Source: Isoetes taiwanensis
Taxonomy: Eukaryota; Streptophyta; Lycopodiopsida; Isoetales; Isoetaceae
Direction: 5' to 3'
Length of the DNA: 64,000 nt
NCBI GenBank assembly: GCA_021234155.1
Contig: JAJEKV010000113.1
Span: 622,001-686,000 of the forward strand
Below the pieces are notes generated by a model that was not told the DNA's origin, did not search any database, and saw nothing but the letters and a program-made list of their open reading frames with translations. Both the position numbers and the translations under genes were made by a program. Positions 1 to 12,817 of the stretch are shown here, one piece after another. Positions within the stretch are counted from its first letter, which is position 1, and every line of letters starts with the position of its first letter.

Positions 1-199
1 CACTCTAGATATACTAATTAGTATGCCTGGAAATACCTTTCCATGAAATCATATAAAAACCATGCCAAAAAAAAGATAAAAATCACAAAAAACCCCTGTT
101 ATAATGCTACATATTCATGGTGTGGATAGAAAGGCACATTTATGCTCATATCGCAAACCGCTTAAGTGCAAAAAAGCTGAAATACTTAGTAGCTAAGCA
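1..199. other. Unassigned AT-rich sequence at the left edge
   Basis: No coding signal, repeat boundary or RNA gene is visible here. It may hold the 5' part of the LINE that follows, or remains of the minus-strand L1 that resumes near 2374, but no protein match supports either. Confidence 0.3.
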
Positions 200-2373
200 A
201 AAGGAACTTTGCTTTCAATTGTCGATAAGCCAAAAGAATTTTGGAAGCACATGAAAGCTCGACCAAATGAGGAATGTGGAGATAGATGGTGATGATGTTT
301 GCATATACCAAAAGCCTATATTACAAAGAAGGCGAGCCACATATTGAAGTCCCACCATCCCAATCAACCTCTCCATCGTAGAAGATGTACGGTAGGTATT
401 CATAAGCTAGCAAATGGCAAAGCAGAAGATATTATTGGTCTTAAGGCCGAGATGCTTAAATGGGCCAAGGATTCAATAGCGGGAAGTTGGGCTGATTTGT
501 TTAACTCCATTATGCATACAGTTTTCCTCCCGAATGGCAGCTCAAGAGAATCATGCCTATTCATAAAAGCGTTGTAAGAAGCTTGTTAACAATTATCGCA
601 CGATAATGATAAGCAGCTTGATGGCAAAAGCTTTTTGGCTCAAAGGTTTGAAATGAAATTATCCAGATATGGGCGTAAAAATCGAATGTACGAGCAATTG
701 ACAGTGGCTTTTAGACCGTGGCATTCAACGATAGACCATTTGGTCACAATGCGAGTTTTTTTTGAACAATCCAAGGGGAAGAAACCGCCTTATATGGATG
801 TTTTGTAGATCTCAAAGAAAGCATTTGACATCGCTCCACGTGACTCAACTTCTCCAAAGGTTAGTAAATCTTCATGTGCCTCTTGAATTACATATCATGG
901 TGGCTAGATTATATGAGCAAAGTTCTGCACAAATTAAGTTTTCCATTAGTGGAAAGTTGTAATAAGATATTGCAGAGTAATATTGGTGTTAAGCAAGGGT
1001 GTCCAGCCACCAACTCTATTTGGCCTCTATATCGATGAATTGGAAGATTGGCTTAAGGGCAACGAGAAGGAGCAATGCCGCACCGGATACTTGGTGCAAT
1101 TACCCTTTACGCCGATGATATTGTGCTTTTGTCACGACCGCTGAGGGTTTGCAAAACATCTTGATGCATTAGAAAAATTTTTATACACGCTGGACCGGTG
1201 GTAAACCCGAGAAAAACTAAAATCATGATATTTGGCACTAGAAAAGAGGGCGCTTCAATTTCAAAAATCAGCATATTGAACAAGTACATTGTTATAAGTA
1301 TTTAGGTCCGAAGTAACGTGATAATTATAAGTGGAATGCTGCATGGATAAGCATGTCATTGCAGGGGCTGAAGGCCTTATTTTCAATGCAAGCACATTGC
1401 CAAGAATACAGTTATGGGATTGGTCACGGATTCACATGTATCGCACATTGGTCCAACCGGGTCATTCTTTATGGATGTCGTTTGGGGACCTCGATTAGCA
1501 AGAAAGAAATGGAAGTCTATTGAATCAATCCAAAAGCGCTCTGCGGCGATGAACTTGGTATCAAACTACGCACACCATATCCCATTATGTTAGCGGTAGA
1601 CGGGAATGTCGCCATTAGAAGGAGAAGCCATATGCCGCTCATTACATACATTGTTAGAACTCGATTATTAGATATAGACAAAGCCCCCTCCAAAGCCATG
1701 AAAGATAGCCGTGAAGCAGGATGGTATCATGAAGGGGGTAAATGGCTAAGTCGTTGGAATATCTCCATTGAGGACTTACCAACCGAAGCAGTAGGCATCC
1801 GTGAATTTGTAAGGGAACAAATGTTGGCTCGCTTTTTATGGCAAATCCAAAAGACAAGATGGCATTCTATCGAGATGAAATAAATCCTATGGTGACTTAT
1901 ATACCTCAGCAATACCTTATGGATGCTTTGCCAAAGGCCTCTAGACCGTGACATCCGCTGGATGAGGGTTAGCTCCCATCACCTACAGATTGAGTGTGGG
2001 CGTTGGAACCGGGTTCCTCGTGCGCAAAGATTGTGCGAGGTTTGTGAATTGAACGAGGTGGAGACTGAACACCACTTCCTTATTACCCGGCCCAAATAAG
2101 ATGAGAATAGTTAGTTCGACGGAAATACAATATGACAGAAAGTAACACATACTCAGTGCTACAATGGCCTTCGCAGAAACTTGCAAGATTTCTACAAGAG
2201 TTGTTGCAGGTTCGAGAAGGCATATCTTAATCACCCAAACCAAACATTCACTTCGCTTTACTATCATTTTTATTACTTATTTGTGAGTTTTTCCATTCCG
2301 TTGTACTTAGTTGTCTCCTAGACCGTAGGGTCTCTACGAGATGTGAATAAATATTTTCATTTTCATTTTTTTT
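200..2373 (+). mobile_element. Decayed LINE (non-LTR retrotransposon), RT to 3' end
   Basis: Short open stretches in all three forward frames add up to a non-LTR reverse transcriptase. In order they show an FWKHMK stretch near 240, LANGKAEDI near 405, an HSTIDHLVT stretch near 725, KKAFD near 815, GVKQGCP near 985, a degraded YADD (read as ADDIVLL in another frame) near 1110, and a C-terminal Cys/His segment with CEVCELNEVETEHHF near 2035. That order is the canonical RT layout of LINEs. Stops and frameshifts occur about every 100-300 bases, so it is a pseudogene. The 3' end is probably the TTTTCATTTTCATTTTTTTT tail at about 2353-2372, not a poly(A), which argues against the L1 family that occupies the flanking minus-strand DNA. 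The 5' boundary is uncertain. Confidence 0.75.
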
Positions 2374-3545
2374 AGAATAAAAATAGTTTGAGATATCAGA
2401 GGGATTGTTCAAAATATATCCCGTGTCATTTATAATTTCATTGATAGAGCTTTTAATCTGCCTAGCCTTAGCAGCTCTAAAAAAGAATCTAGTGCTACCA
2501 GAGTCCATATCATTTGTGTATTTGATTTTGCATCTAATAGCAGCACCTTTGGCCTCGATTTCCTCAATAAGTTTAATCTTTCTTTCAATACTTTCCTCTT
2601 GAAGATGCAAAGAAGAATTGAAGGGATCATCATTTAAAGCCAGTCTGACATCTCTCATATACTGAAAAAGGATATTCTTTTGACCCTCCTTGTTCGCCTT
2701 TTAGTCCACTCTTTAATCCAAGATTTGGAAGCCTTTAAGTTGGAATAGAAACCCTTCATGGACATGTAATCAAGAACTCTAGGAAGCTTAGAATAAAAAT
2801 CAAGTCCCTTCCCCACGTAAGGAGTTATTCAAAGCATACTTGAGTTAAATTTGTAAGGGTTCCGTATCTAGGAGCGAAATTTGATGATAAGTGCAAAGTA
2901 ATTGAGGTTGATGATCTGAGATAGAAACAGATTCATCACTGGAAACATATGCATTATCCCAAAAATTAGAGCTCGAGATGTTTAAATAAAATCTATCCAG
3001 AGCACAGAACACTCTAGCATCTCCTTTTCTCTTGTTAGACCAAGTAAATTTAGCGTAGGAGGAAGGGATCAAGCAAAGAGTTATCATCAATAAGATTATT
3101 CCAATTTGCTTTTTCCAAACGGGGCCATGTTGATCTTGTTACCAATTTTTGATCCCAATTTGGAGTGTTGTTAAAATCTCCAATGTTTTGAGTCTTCATC
3201 CAATTATTAATATCAGACCAAAGAAGTTGTCTTTCTTTTGGATTAGTTGAAGTATAAACATTGATAAGACCAAAAGATTTATCCTTTAGATTGAAAATGG
3301 TACATTGTCACATTTTGCTTGGACTGTTTTAGTAAAGCTCAGTATTAAGATCCTTCCAGATCATACAGATACCTCCAGAGGTTCCCTCAGCTTCCATCTA
3401 AATAGAGGAGCTACCAGGGATTATCCAATCCCCTAGATTTGCAATTCAAACTTCTGTAACTTTAATTCTTGCAGAAGATGATATCAGCCTTGTAGGATTT
3501 AATTTGGGAGATGACTCTCCTTCTTTTGAGAGCTCCCTTGATACC
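2374..3545 (-). mobile_element. L1-type LINE, ORF2 endonuclease and linker (downstream half)
   Basis: Read on the minus strand this carries the rest of an L1 ORF2 whose start lies at 14389. At the upper end the frame continues with IKGALKRRRVISQIKSYKAD, the first strand and helix of an AP-type endonuclease. Further on are a GDF-like stretch near 3170, FTWSNKRKGDARVFCALDRF near 3040, and SDHQPQLL near 2905, the SDH box of the endonuclease. The 136-residue stretch at 2248-2658 matches the basic linker between EN and RT (FFFRAAKARQIKSSINEI). There are several stops and frameshifts. RT is absent; the sequence stops where the plus-strand LINE tail begins near 2373. Loss of the 3' half is unusual for L1 and points to a later insertion or deletion. 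Confidence 0.78.
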
Positions 3546-5100
3546 TGTGACGTTCCAGCATAACATACGATATGAATACGTATATTATACTGCCACGTCA
3601 CTAGTACATGTCGACTCAGACGACATGTACACGGCGACCGTAAAGGGTAGTACCCTAGGGTACGACCTTGTGAACCATTATATTGCACATGTTAAAGGAA
3701 CATGTGAATATAATCCCTTTTTGCCACGTGGCAATGACCCATTGACTAAAAAGGGACCAGCCCTAAATGCGTGGAGATAAAGGGGCATAAACCCTAAAAG
3801 GGAAACCCTTTCAGTTCTCGAAGAGTCCTCGGATTGAGCAGCAGAGGATGCATTTCCCTCTAACGAAGCAGAGAAGTCGATCTCCTGTTGCAGCTCGATC
3901 CAAGATCGCCAGACCAGATCAGCAGCATGGACGCCAGAGGAGTGGGAGTCGCCAAGATGCGGTGGGTGGTTGATTCAATAGGTAGATCCGAAGTTATCGC
4001 CTCTTTCAAGAGAGTTTAGCATCCATTCTTAGCTATAGGCCACCCCTACGTTCTTAAGAATGATGTACACTAACAAAGAAAACCTAACCATGTATGATTA
4101 GGTAGATTAGAATAGATGTATTCCATGCTATGTTCAATTCTCATGATGTTTTGACATTCTATGCCCACCTTTGTGTGGTATTGGGAAGGGGGTAGAGACC
4201 CGAGCCCAAGTAGTTGTATGATCATAGTTAGCCCATTAATTCCCAATTAATGTGGCCTGGTTCATGGCATAAGAGCCCACCGGCCGTGGGTGGCGGAAGC
4301 TAGACCGGCCGACAAGGAAGGGCTTGTCTTATCACGCTTGATCCCTCTAGCGTACGGCCGGGGAACATTGTGGGCTAGGCCTAATACCCCGGCACCGCGT
4401 GAGGGCAGGGTGGTATGGGCTCGACACCTCTTGGGTGATGCGGCCATCTTCTAGGGTTCAAGTCGATACGCAGCAGTGGCTCTCTAGCTTGCCCGTGGAT
4501 TGGCATGAACCTTCCCCTGGAGAGTGATCTCCTCCTGCCTCATCGGGAGCCGGGAGATGCAACCCAAGTAGCCCCTTTGGCTATGAACCCTAAGCAGTTA
4601 CTTTGGCCAAAGTCCAATACTTTTCACCCTATCCGCAAAGTATGCACGTGAGGGGCTGGATGGAGTGGACTACCCAATCCACCATGTTTCTATGCCAGCC
4701 AAATCCATTTGCCATGAATTATGTCTCCCAGATTGTTATCCTGGAGACCCAAGCCGCCGCCTTTCCCCAAGAGTCCGAGAGCCCCGGTAGGATTTCCCCA
4801 TGTTATGTTGATGTACCGATGTGTTATTGCAAAATATCGTGATATGGTGGACCACCCTTCGAGGTGGGTATGTTATTGTTGATTGATGTCATGTGCTTAT
4901 GTGTGTTTACGCCCGCAGCCTAGATCGATCCCGCGGGGAGACGGATGAATGACACGCCCATTCTTCCCCGTCGGGTTCTTGGCCACCAAAGAAGAGCCCG
5001 ATGTTAGGTGGACGGCCTCATGTCACGGAAGCGATGCTAGTTTGAGGGATGATCTCCAGTTTGTATAATGACGGGGCATCGATAGAGCCGGGCCGCCACA
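3546..5100 (+). repeat. Left LTR of the LARD-like element
   Basis: It starts TGTGACG and ends CCACA. It aligns along its length with 12818-14357, for example the shared blocks from 3600 and from 12890 (CATGTACACGGCGACCGTAA in both) and the shared end block (GATGATCTCCAGTTTGTATA). The two copies differ by many scattered substitutions and small indels, so the insertion is not recent. Confidence 0.85.
3721..3734. promoter_or_regulatory. Perfect 14-bp palindrome with a G-box core in the left LTR
   Basis: TTGCCACGTGGCAA is a perfect palindrome around CACGTG, the G-box bound by plant bZIP and bHLH factors. A TTGACT W-box-like core follows at about 3743. The right LTR keeps the W-box-like core (TTGACC) but has lost the palindrome. 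Regulatory activity is inferred. Confidence 0.35.
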
Positions 5101-5101
5101 A

Positions 5102-5113
5102 TGGTATCGAGCC
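5102..5113 (+). other. Primer-binding site of the LARD-like element
   Basis: TGGTATCGAGCC lies one base after the LTR end. The plant retrotransposon site complementary to initiator tRNA-Met is TGGTATCAGAGC(C), so this is that site with a small internal change. Confidence 0.6.
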
Positions 5114-5339
5114 TTGATCTTGGCACACCAAGATCGAAAGCATCGATCAGATTCCTATAGAACTAACTAATCTAGACATTCAGCCTTGGAGATAAAAGCC
5201 CAAGCACAAACCTCAATAGTGGGAAAATTTTTTCCCGTGAATAGAGTTAGTAATTATCTAGAATTAGGATAATTAGAGAACATATTTAAGATGAAATAGA
5301 TAGAAGAAAAAGTCACCTAAGAAAGTCTAGCAAATTTTA

Positions 5340-6080
5340 GACACTTTTGGTCGACACCTTCCAAGGATGCGCCAGTGAGCATGTTAGGTCCGCACCTAAC
5401 TGGTCTCTCACAAGATGCTTAGAGGGGTCACCCCATATGAACCCTAGAACTTGGCCTTAGAGCCCCAAATTGTAAAATAAAAAAGATGAAATTCCCCAAC
5501 AGCTTTAAAAAAAACTCGAAAGTTAGCTAGATTTGAGTGTTAAAACACAAAAGTAAAAACATTAAGTAAAAGTTATCTTGGGAGCAACACCTCTAAGGAT
5601 GCACTGCATTAACTAGTTAGGTCACGACCTAACACCCTTCTCGCCAAGATGCTTAGAGGGGTCCACCAAAAGTAACCCTAATGTGATCAAAACTTACTCA
5701 AATTGTAAAAGTAATGATAGAATCCCACTTAGAATGCTTCAATTAGTTGGAAATGCATGTTAATTTGTTTAAATTGGATAAGTTTAAAGCAAAAAGGGCC
5801 AACACCTCTAAGGATGCGCCAGGGCATAGTTAGGTCTGGACCTAACACCCTTCTCGCGCATGCTTAGAGGGGCCCAACCAACTGGACCATTGATCAGCCA
5901 CTTCCCTGCTCCAAATGAAGTAAATAAGCACACAAAATTGCATTACATAAGAAGATAAGTAAGAATTCACCCCTTAAACTTATTTTGGCATCATTTGGGC
6001 ACAACACTTTTTCCAAGGATGCGCCAGAGGCCACTTAGGTCCCAACCTAACTATGCTCGCAAGATGCTTAGAGGGGTCCG
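5340..6080. repeat. Array of four palindromic hairpin modules
   Basis: Four modules lie at about 5350-5436, 5585-5663, 5802-5872 and 6005-6077, spaced roughly 200-240 bases apart. Each opens with (CT)CTAAGGATGC, contains GTTAGGTC facing GACCTAAC, and closes with GATGCTTAGAGGGG or a close variant, so each can fold into a long stem with a nested inner stem. The sequence between modules is not conserved. Changes in outer arms are often shared with the partner arm. They lie in the leader behind the PBS, where the gag 5' UTR or packaging region of an LTR element would be. Confidence 0.7.
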
Positions 6081-9000
6081 GATTTTTCAAACCCCATAAC
6101 TTGAGCTACAGAGAGCTCCAAATCGCCTGAAATTTGTTGCAATAGGACCGCTAGACAGCCTAGAAATCCATTTATGACCTCAAATTAGGCTAGAAATGTC
6201 AAACCCCAGCTCAAAATGACCAAAATTGCTCAAACCCTTGAATTGTTTTTCCAAACCTGTGGGTTTGTTTGTAAATAGAAGCATACCCCATTAGTACCTC
6301 ACAAGTATTGCTCTTGGCTCAAAGCTGATGCCTTAATCCTAGATAGAAGTGCCCAAGAACACCCCTTTGTTATAGTCATCTAGACCTCAAAGATAGCAAC
6401 CCAAGTCCAACTGTTGGTACATCACCTCCGCCATGCCAAAGGCATGAACCTTGACTTAATTTTGTGTCCTTCTAATAGAGTTTGACCTATATGTCCGCCA
6501 CATTGACACTCCCTATTGCCGTGATACCTAGAAAGGAGCTAGAGTCTAGAGCTGCCCAAGTCACTCCATGTGTAGAGATTGGACTCCCCCAAACCAACTT
6601 TGCTAGGTCCTTAGAGTATGCCTCAAACATCATGGAGGTTTTGCAAAACAACCCCTCATTTCATGCCATATCACACGCCCCAATGTCCATAGACTTGAGA
6701 TTATAGATATGTCTCCAATGCCGCCGAGCCATCTTGCTTGCTTATAGAGCCCAAAATGTTGTAGGAGAGCCCTTCAAGTGGGACCCTTAGACTCTAGAAT
6801 ATACGAAGCTAAGCTGCTTTGAAGTATGGGGAGCCTACGTAAGAGCTAGAGGCGCAACTTGAAGACATCAAGGTCCCAACATGTACGACATTGATAAGGA
6901 GAGGAGACCAAAAAGGCGCACCCAAGAGAGAGGAGCACAACGACAAACACCTCAACCGACAAACGAGTAGAACAGACACCACCGCCTATCATCAATCTTC
7001 ATCAAATGGGAAGAATATTTGGTAACCAACGGCATCAAGAATTTTCTACATGTCAACCTCCCGCTACCACGCCCACGAGGTCACATCGAAGAGGATCTCG
7101 ACGCCACCACCAACTCGACGCACATGAATTTCAAATGGAAGAATGCAAGGCAGCAAAATACAAAAGTGTGAAGACGTTAGGACATCGATGCCACGCTGGC
7201 ATCACGAATGAAATAAGGTCGAGGGCATAATCTTTCATCGAGGAGAGAAGTCATGGCGCATACGAGAGCGTATAGAAACCGGAGGGAAGACAACCACGAC
7301 CTTGCGTTCCAGCCAGCCAAGCAATCGCCAACAAAAGAGCAACCAAAGCTAAACAGGCAACCACAAAAGCACCTAAGGCTGACCAGATCTACTTCCAGCT
7401 CCCTTGCACTAGCAGAGAACTTTCATCGGTTCCAAAAGTAGGAGACCATGAGGGAAAGGAGACGATATCGAAGGGAAGGAACATCTCCAACTTGAAGGCC
7501 TATATCAGCATTAGGGGCAAGATCAAGGAGGAGAATATTCCGCCGAACAAGAATTCTGACCCGTAAAACACCTAGAAACCAAAGGAAGGACGACTTTTAC
7601 TACGCCGCCCAAGGAGTGCACAGACTCCGAATGGATAGGACCCAAAGGATCGGAAGAGACCACCTAGCCGCCAGGTACAAATCACCTTAAAGGGCAAACC
7701 GTAAGGAGCTAGGGGTAGGTGCAATGGAGATGACCACACTTCCAAGCATGTGAGAGGCACCTCTAATGAAGCAAAGCCCAATCAACGAGGGCACTCGAGA
7801 AATTCAACCCCACGGAGGAATGACAATGCTCCATCGACAGAAAAGCACCAATATCTCGTGAGCTTCAAGACATTCAAGAACGCCGATCGCAATAAAACCG
7901 TGATCAACCGATCAATGGCACCGCACATCGGCAACCTTGCAACGACACATAATCGCATATAGGGACGCTTGAGCGTCACCGATTCCTTTACGACGACATA
8001 CACATTAAGGAGGAGCATCCTTTTCAAGGGATCACATCGATCAACACTCTTCGCAACTTGGGGTGACGAGCTCCTGATCAGACATGAAGCTCCAACAATA
8101 GTAGCAAAGATCTCAAGGAATCCCTGAGTCAACCGTAATCAAAGAAGATGCAAAGAAAACCGGGGATCAAACGCTGATAGGAGGAGGGGAAACCCTAAAG
8201 GAGTATAAACATTTAAGTAGATCTTCGTGAGTTGTTTTGAAAAAAGTGGATGAATTAAAAATCCCAATGTAAATGCCTATATGTCTATTGTATATCTCGG
8301 TATAGTGGAGAAACATGAGTTTAAAGTCATGTTTTACGGATTTAGCACTTAGATCAGAAGCTCCTTCACTTCACTACCAAATGAGGAAGCAAGGAAGCAC
8401 AACTATAGCCCAAGATCAAAATGGAAGAGCAAGTACGAGGGGAGAAACCACTGCAGCCCAAGCAAACCTTCGACCCAAACACTTCGAAGTGCCCCTCAAG
8501 TAGAAGACCGCCGCCCACCCAATGTCGAAATAAGAGACAACACCGTCATGTCAAGATCATCAGCGCCGCACCAGACATCGCCGGGTGCACCACTACCTCT
8601 TGTGATAGCGCAACACTTGACTAACTTATGACACGAAAGTGGCCTCAACAATAGAAGGAGGAACGACCGACATCAACGAGCCAACTAAGAAGGCAACATA
8701 TCGACAACCATAATTCCACCTTGTGGGTAATATAGGTGATGCGCTATGACACGTGTATTAGATGGAGATGCACTTACGAAAAGGCAATCGCGACGGGGAG
8801 ATATGCCTTCAACAACTAGGGTGATGGCTTTGTCGCAATCCTACCAAGAATTAGAAGAGAAGAAGCCGATCATATATCTCCCACATGTGGCACGCCAAAC
8901 GCCCAAGGTAGAAGCATTCGACACCTTAACGACAAGGATAGCAACTGAAGCACCTTCGCAAAAAGAGAGTTCAAGATAATAGCCGTGCTATTCAACCACA

Positions 9001-9289
9001 AATGCAGTATATCTAAGGCGTGTACTTCTTCAACTCAAGGGTCAAGTTGCGCCAGATATAAGGATCCATCATCCCTCGGCCATAGCCAGCAGGAGGAGAG
9101 CCATGAAGCTTTACTTCTGACGTAGAGACCGACATGCATAGAGGGACAAAGGTCGTGAACCGAAAGTCGAGAAGTGCTAGCAACCGAGCAACGAGCCCGT
9201 GCAACAGAGGATAAAACCGACGGCACAATCAAAACCACTGGAGGGTACCTCAAGACAAGAAGACGGCATAGCACTGAGGAACGTGCCAA
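6081..9289. other. LARD internal region, no recognisable coding content
   Basis: Short open frames occur here, such as 6482-6706, 7006-7230 and 7750-7962, but none shows a retrotransposon or plant domain. From 6850 to 9290 the plus strand is rich in purine and CAN/AAG triplets and translates to Arg/His/Pro/Gln-rich strings broken by frequent stops. This could be a very old gag or non-coding filler; I cannot separate these. Confidence 0.4.
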
Positions 9290-9465
9290 CACTACTACAA
9301 AATCAAAACCAAAAACATTTATACCCCCTTTTGACAAGCATAAACGCCACTTTTGTGCCATTTGGGAGAGCATAAACGAATGGCACAAAAGTGACATTTA
9401 CGCCCGTAAAAAGGCAGAGCATAAACGTCACTTTTGTGCCATTTCTATCTATTTTTGTAGTAGTG
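9290..9465. mobile_element. CACTA-like MITE, 176 bp
   Basis: The element begins CACTACTACAAAA and ends TTTTTGTAGTAGTG, a perfect terminal inverted repeat of the CACTA (En/Spm) type. A 3-bp CAA duplication flanks it (9287-9289 and 9466-9468), the size expected for CACTA transposases. Inside, CACTTTTGTGCCATTT occurs directly at about 9349 and 9430 and inverted at about 9379, so most of it can fold back. There is no coding capacity, so it depends on a transposase elsewhere. It interrupts an otherwise continuous internal region of the LARD-like element and is therefore younger than it. Confidence 0.85.
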
Positions 9466-12400
9466 CAATGTCCAAGCCAGGTGACCGAGGGGATCAAACA
9501 AGGAAGATTGGAAGCTCGATGGAGAAGCAATTAGGTGAGGCGAGGCGAAATGATAACTTGCACGCTGGACTTGCATGCAACTTGGTGAACCCAAGGATCG
9601 ACGATTCAAAGAACAACCGCAGAAGAGAACAACCCGCATGAGTATAGCCAAAGGAATCGCGCACAACCTCAAGAGACACCTCCAAATAGCTTCAAGTATC
9701 ATGAAGGAAGAACAATTATCAAGAAGAACGGATCGAGAAGCGTATCCAAAATGTCGGGCGCCAACCACCAGCACACCTTTATGTGATGCAAAAGCGTGTT
9801 GTGCCATAGCCGAAAACACCGAGGGCCCAAGTATATCAACAAGTTACCCCTGAGTACGAAGGACGATCGCATAGGGAGGATATATATCGCAACACCATCG
9901 CGACCGAGGGAACACCGATGACATTGCCAAGGAGTAGGTGTGCAACCTCGAAGGGAGGCACAAGGGGACCTAATAGCTCTAGTAGTAAATTGTAATTATG
10001 TAAGCTATATGCTTTGCATATATAGTTCCCTTGTTATTCCTTCCCTCCCATAGCGCAATGCATCAAAGGGAAGAGATGTCGCAATTTGCGTGGGTGAAGC
10101 AATCAACATCCTCAACACTCTTCGCAACAAGAGGACTCGACGTATGAGACGCCGATGGAGTCGAAGAAACAATATCGGATACGAGTCGCCCTTAGTCGCC
10201 AAGACAAAAGTTCAAGATGAAAGATCTTTTTCAACGGCCACCTTCGGGCTTTTGAAAAGTGGCATGGAAGATTTCAAGTGATCAACTACACCATCAAGCC
10301 ACCAGCAATGAGAGGCTTCTAACGAACAAAGTCAACCTCTACATCAAAGGGGAGCCACCGTCAAGGAGACCGGAAGTATCGAAATTTCTGAAGAACGCAT
10401 CTTTGCTACTTCAAGCAGTAACGAGTGGATGAGCTTCTAGCAAGCTCAGGGGATCTAAGGCCATGGGGCCTAGTAGGTTAAATGTACCTTTTATTCGCAA
10501 CATCCATATTGGGATTAGAAGGCATTGCCTCTGATATTCTCGGGCCGAAGGATTGCCCCAATATTGAGCTAAGCCAAGGATTGGGAAGGAAACGATAGGA
10601 GTGACTAAAATTATACACGATTGTTAATACCATCCAACGTATTGAAACCACTTGGTGAGATTGATCTCCTCGCTAAGAAGGAATCATTACTAGGATAATT
10701 GTTGACCATGTATAAATCTAGCACCTCCAAAAGAATAATCCAACCTAAAGAAAAGAAGTAATCTAACAAGTCCGCCAACTTGTTACGATGGCATCAATTG
10801 ATTGGTAGGAATATTCCAAGAGTTTAAATAACTAAGAAAGGGGAATCTCTAGAATATAAAAGAATAATACATGTAAGGTACATCTAAAATAAGAATTATA
10901 GTAATCAAATAGTCTTTGAGACAAAAGGAATTGTCGCCATGACAAAACCTTGTGGTTTAGAATCGCTCTAACCAAGTAGGTAACCCATAACTATATTGAA
11001 ATAAATGATAACATAATATGTGCATCCATCTTAGATGGTTATATATGTTAGCTAAGGCTAGTAAAGTAATGCTAAGTAAGAAGCGATAACCCTAAGGGGA
11101 GAGAATAGATATGACGCCAGTACAACGCATTTGAAGGGTGCGCAGGACCATTTTCTTTTCAAGAAAGTGGGAGGGCTCAATTTTTGATTGAACGCATTTT
11201 GCATCGAATTGACCGACCCGTGAAATAGAGTTCACTCGCAATGGCCGGGCTTAATAGAGCCGCAAGATAGATAGATACCTTAGTGCTCGGAGGCCTTCAA
11301 CGGCGAGACCGGACGTAGTAGCTAACTACACCAATGAAGTGGAGCAAAACTATGGGAGCAATGCAAATCCACCAAGTCATCTCCAAAATTGCTCGACCGC
11401 TCAATGGGTGGATGCGCTCTAGCCTTAGGTAAGGTGTCGCGATGCGCTATAAGCTTTAATGTGTCTTATAGATAAGTTAAATATAGATCCCAATAACCGG
11501 ATAGAAATTGTTGTAACGATATGTATCATAGGGAAATAAGTTAAATAACAACGGTAATATGAGGTAGCATGTTAATTAATCCTTCGCGAGGATGCAATTC
11601 CTTCCAAGGATAGCTATATGACCTCGGGTCCTTATAAATATAAATAGGAAATGGAATTCAGATATACTTAAGTGCATCTTAGGGATATACTTCCAAGGGT
11701 AATGCAGGACCCAAGGAAGAGAATAAGAGGCACATCTAATTCTTGTGTATGATAATTAAAACCTTGTCTATAGGTCTAAACCAGGGTTATTGTTAAAATA
11801 ATCGCGATCTAAAAGTCCTTAAATATTGCAAAGCTTAGAGTAAATATAATTGTACTATCGGAAGTAATGTATCCGATACTATGATAATGTTAATTCATAA
11901 ATATTACCTTAGGGTGATTATGTTAATCGCATGCATTAAAAGAGCCAGCAGAAATCATGCAGGTTTCAAGTTAATCTACGCATGCAGCCTATGCTAGGTA
12001 TGGGTTGCATGCGTTGTTACCGATGATGAGACCACTACGGTGATCTCTAGGACGTGGTGGAATGTCAATGTAGGCATGACCGCGGTTCCGCTTGGATGAG
12101 TAGAAGGTAGATTAAAAAGTCTACCGCCCCACGGAGTAGACGACTCAGAGATAAGAGGTCAATCAGAATGCATTGATAGGAAAGCACCTCTAGTCAATGC
12201 CTACCGTGGGAAGGATCCTTCACCCAAATCGGGAGGACGCCATCCTTCACGCCAAAGGCCACTAAAGGTGTAGGCATGAGTGTCATCCTAGGCATTATAG
12301 GGCGCTGTCTCCACGGCCACGATGGAAGAAGCATCCTCTTCCTACGCCGGGAGATTAGTCATGCATCCATTTAGTTAATTAGATGGGTGGTTACCTTATA

Positions 12401-12808
12401 ACCATAATTTTGTTAATAATTAAAATGGTATTAATGTAGTGTCGACTACTGGCCAATAGAGCTACCGAGGGCAAGGAGGTCGAAGACAAGACTTGCAACA
12501 CAAGTTTTGTTGGAATGTGTTGCAAGGAATGAAGAGTACCTCGGCGGATAATTGTATATAAAATTATTAAATCTTGATAAACTTAAATGTCGTATTAAGT
12601 AAGGCTAATAAGTACCTTGCTTTAATAGAGTTATGAATTGATAAGTTATTGGGATAATGCAATGTCCTAGTAATGTTTTAAAAATATTACCTTAGAGTAA
12701 TTCTAATAATTGTGTAAGTATAATAGTAATAAATTGTATGCATCAAGTTGGTTGCGTGACGTGAAGATCCCAAGGTGGGAGACTCGATGTCGCGGACGAA
12801 GACGCTTC
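9466..12808. other. LARD internal region, right part
   Basis: No open frame with a recognisable domain. Two related blocks, near 11900 (ATTACCTTAGGGTGATT) and 12690 (ATTACCTTAGAGTAATT), suggest degenerate internal repetition. Base composition moves from purine-rich and GC-neutral to AT-rich beyond about 10,600. Confidence 0.4.
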
Positions 12809-12817
12809 AAGGGAGAA
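12809..12817 (+). other. Polypurine tract of the LARD-like element
   Basis: AAGGGAGAA lies directly before the TGTGGCG start of the right LTR, the expected position of the plus-strand primer. Confidence 0.55.

Noticed and set aside
9174-9641. 155-codon forward open frame
   Set aside because: It runs straight through the CACTA-like MITE and has no domain, so it is a chance frame.
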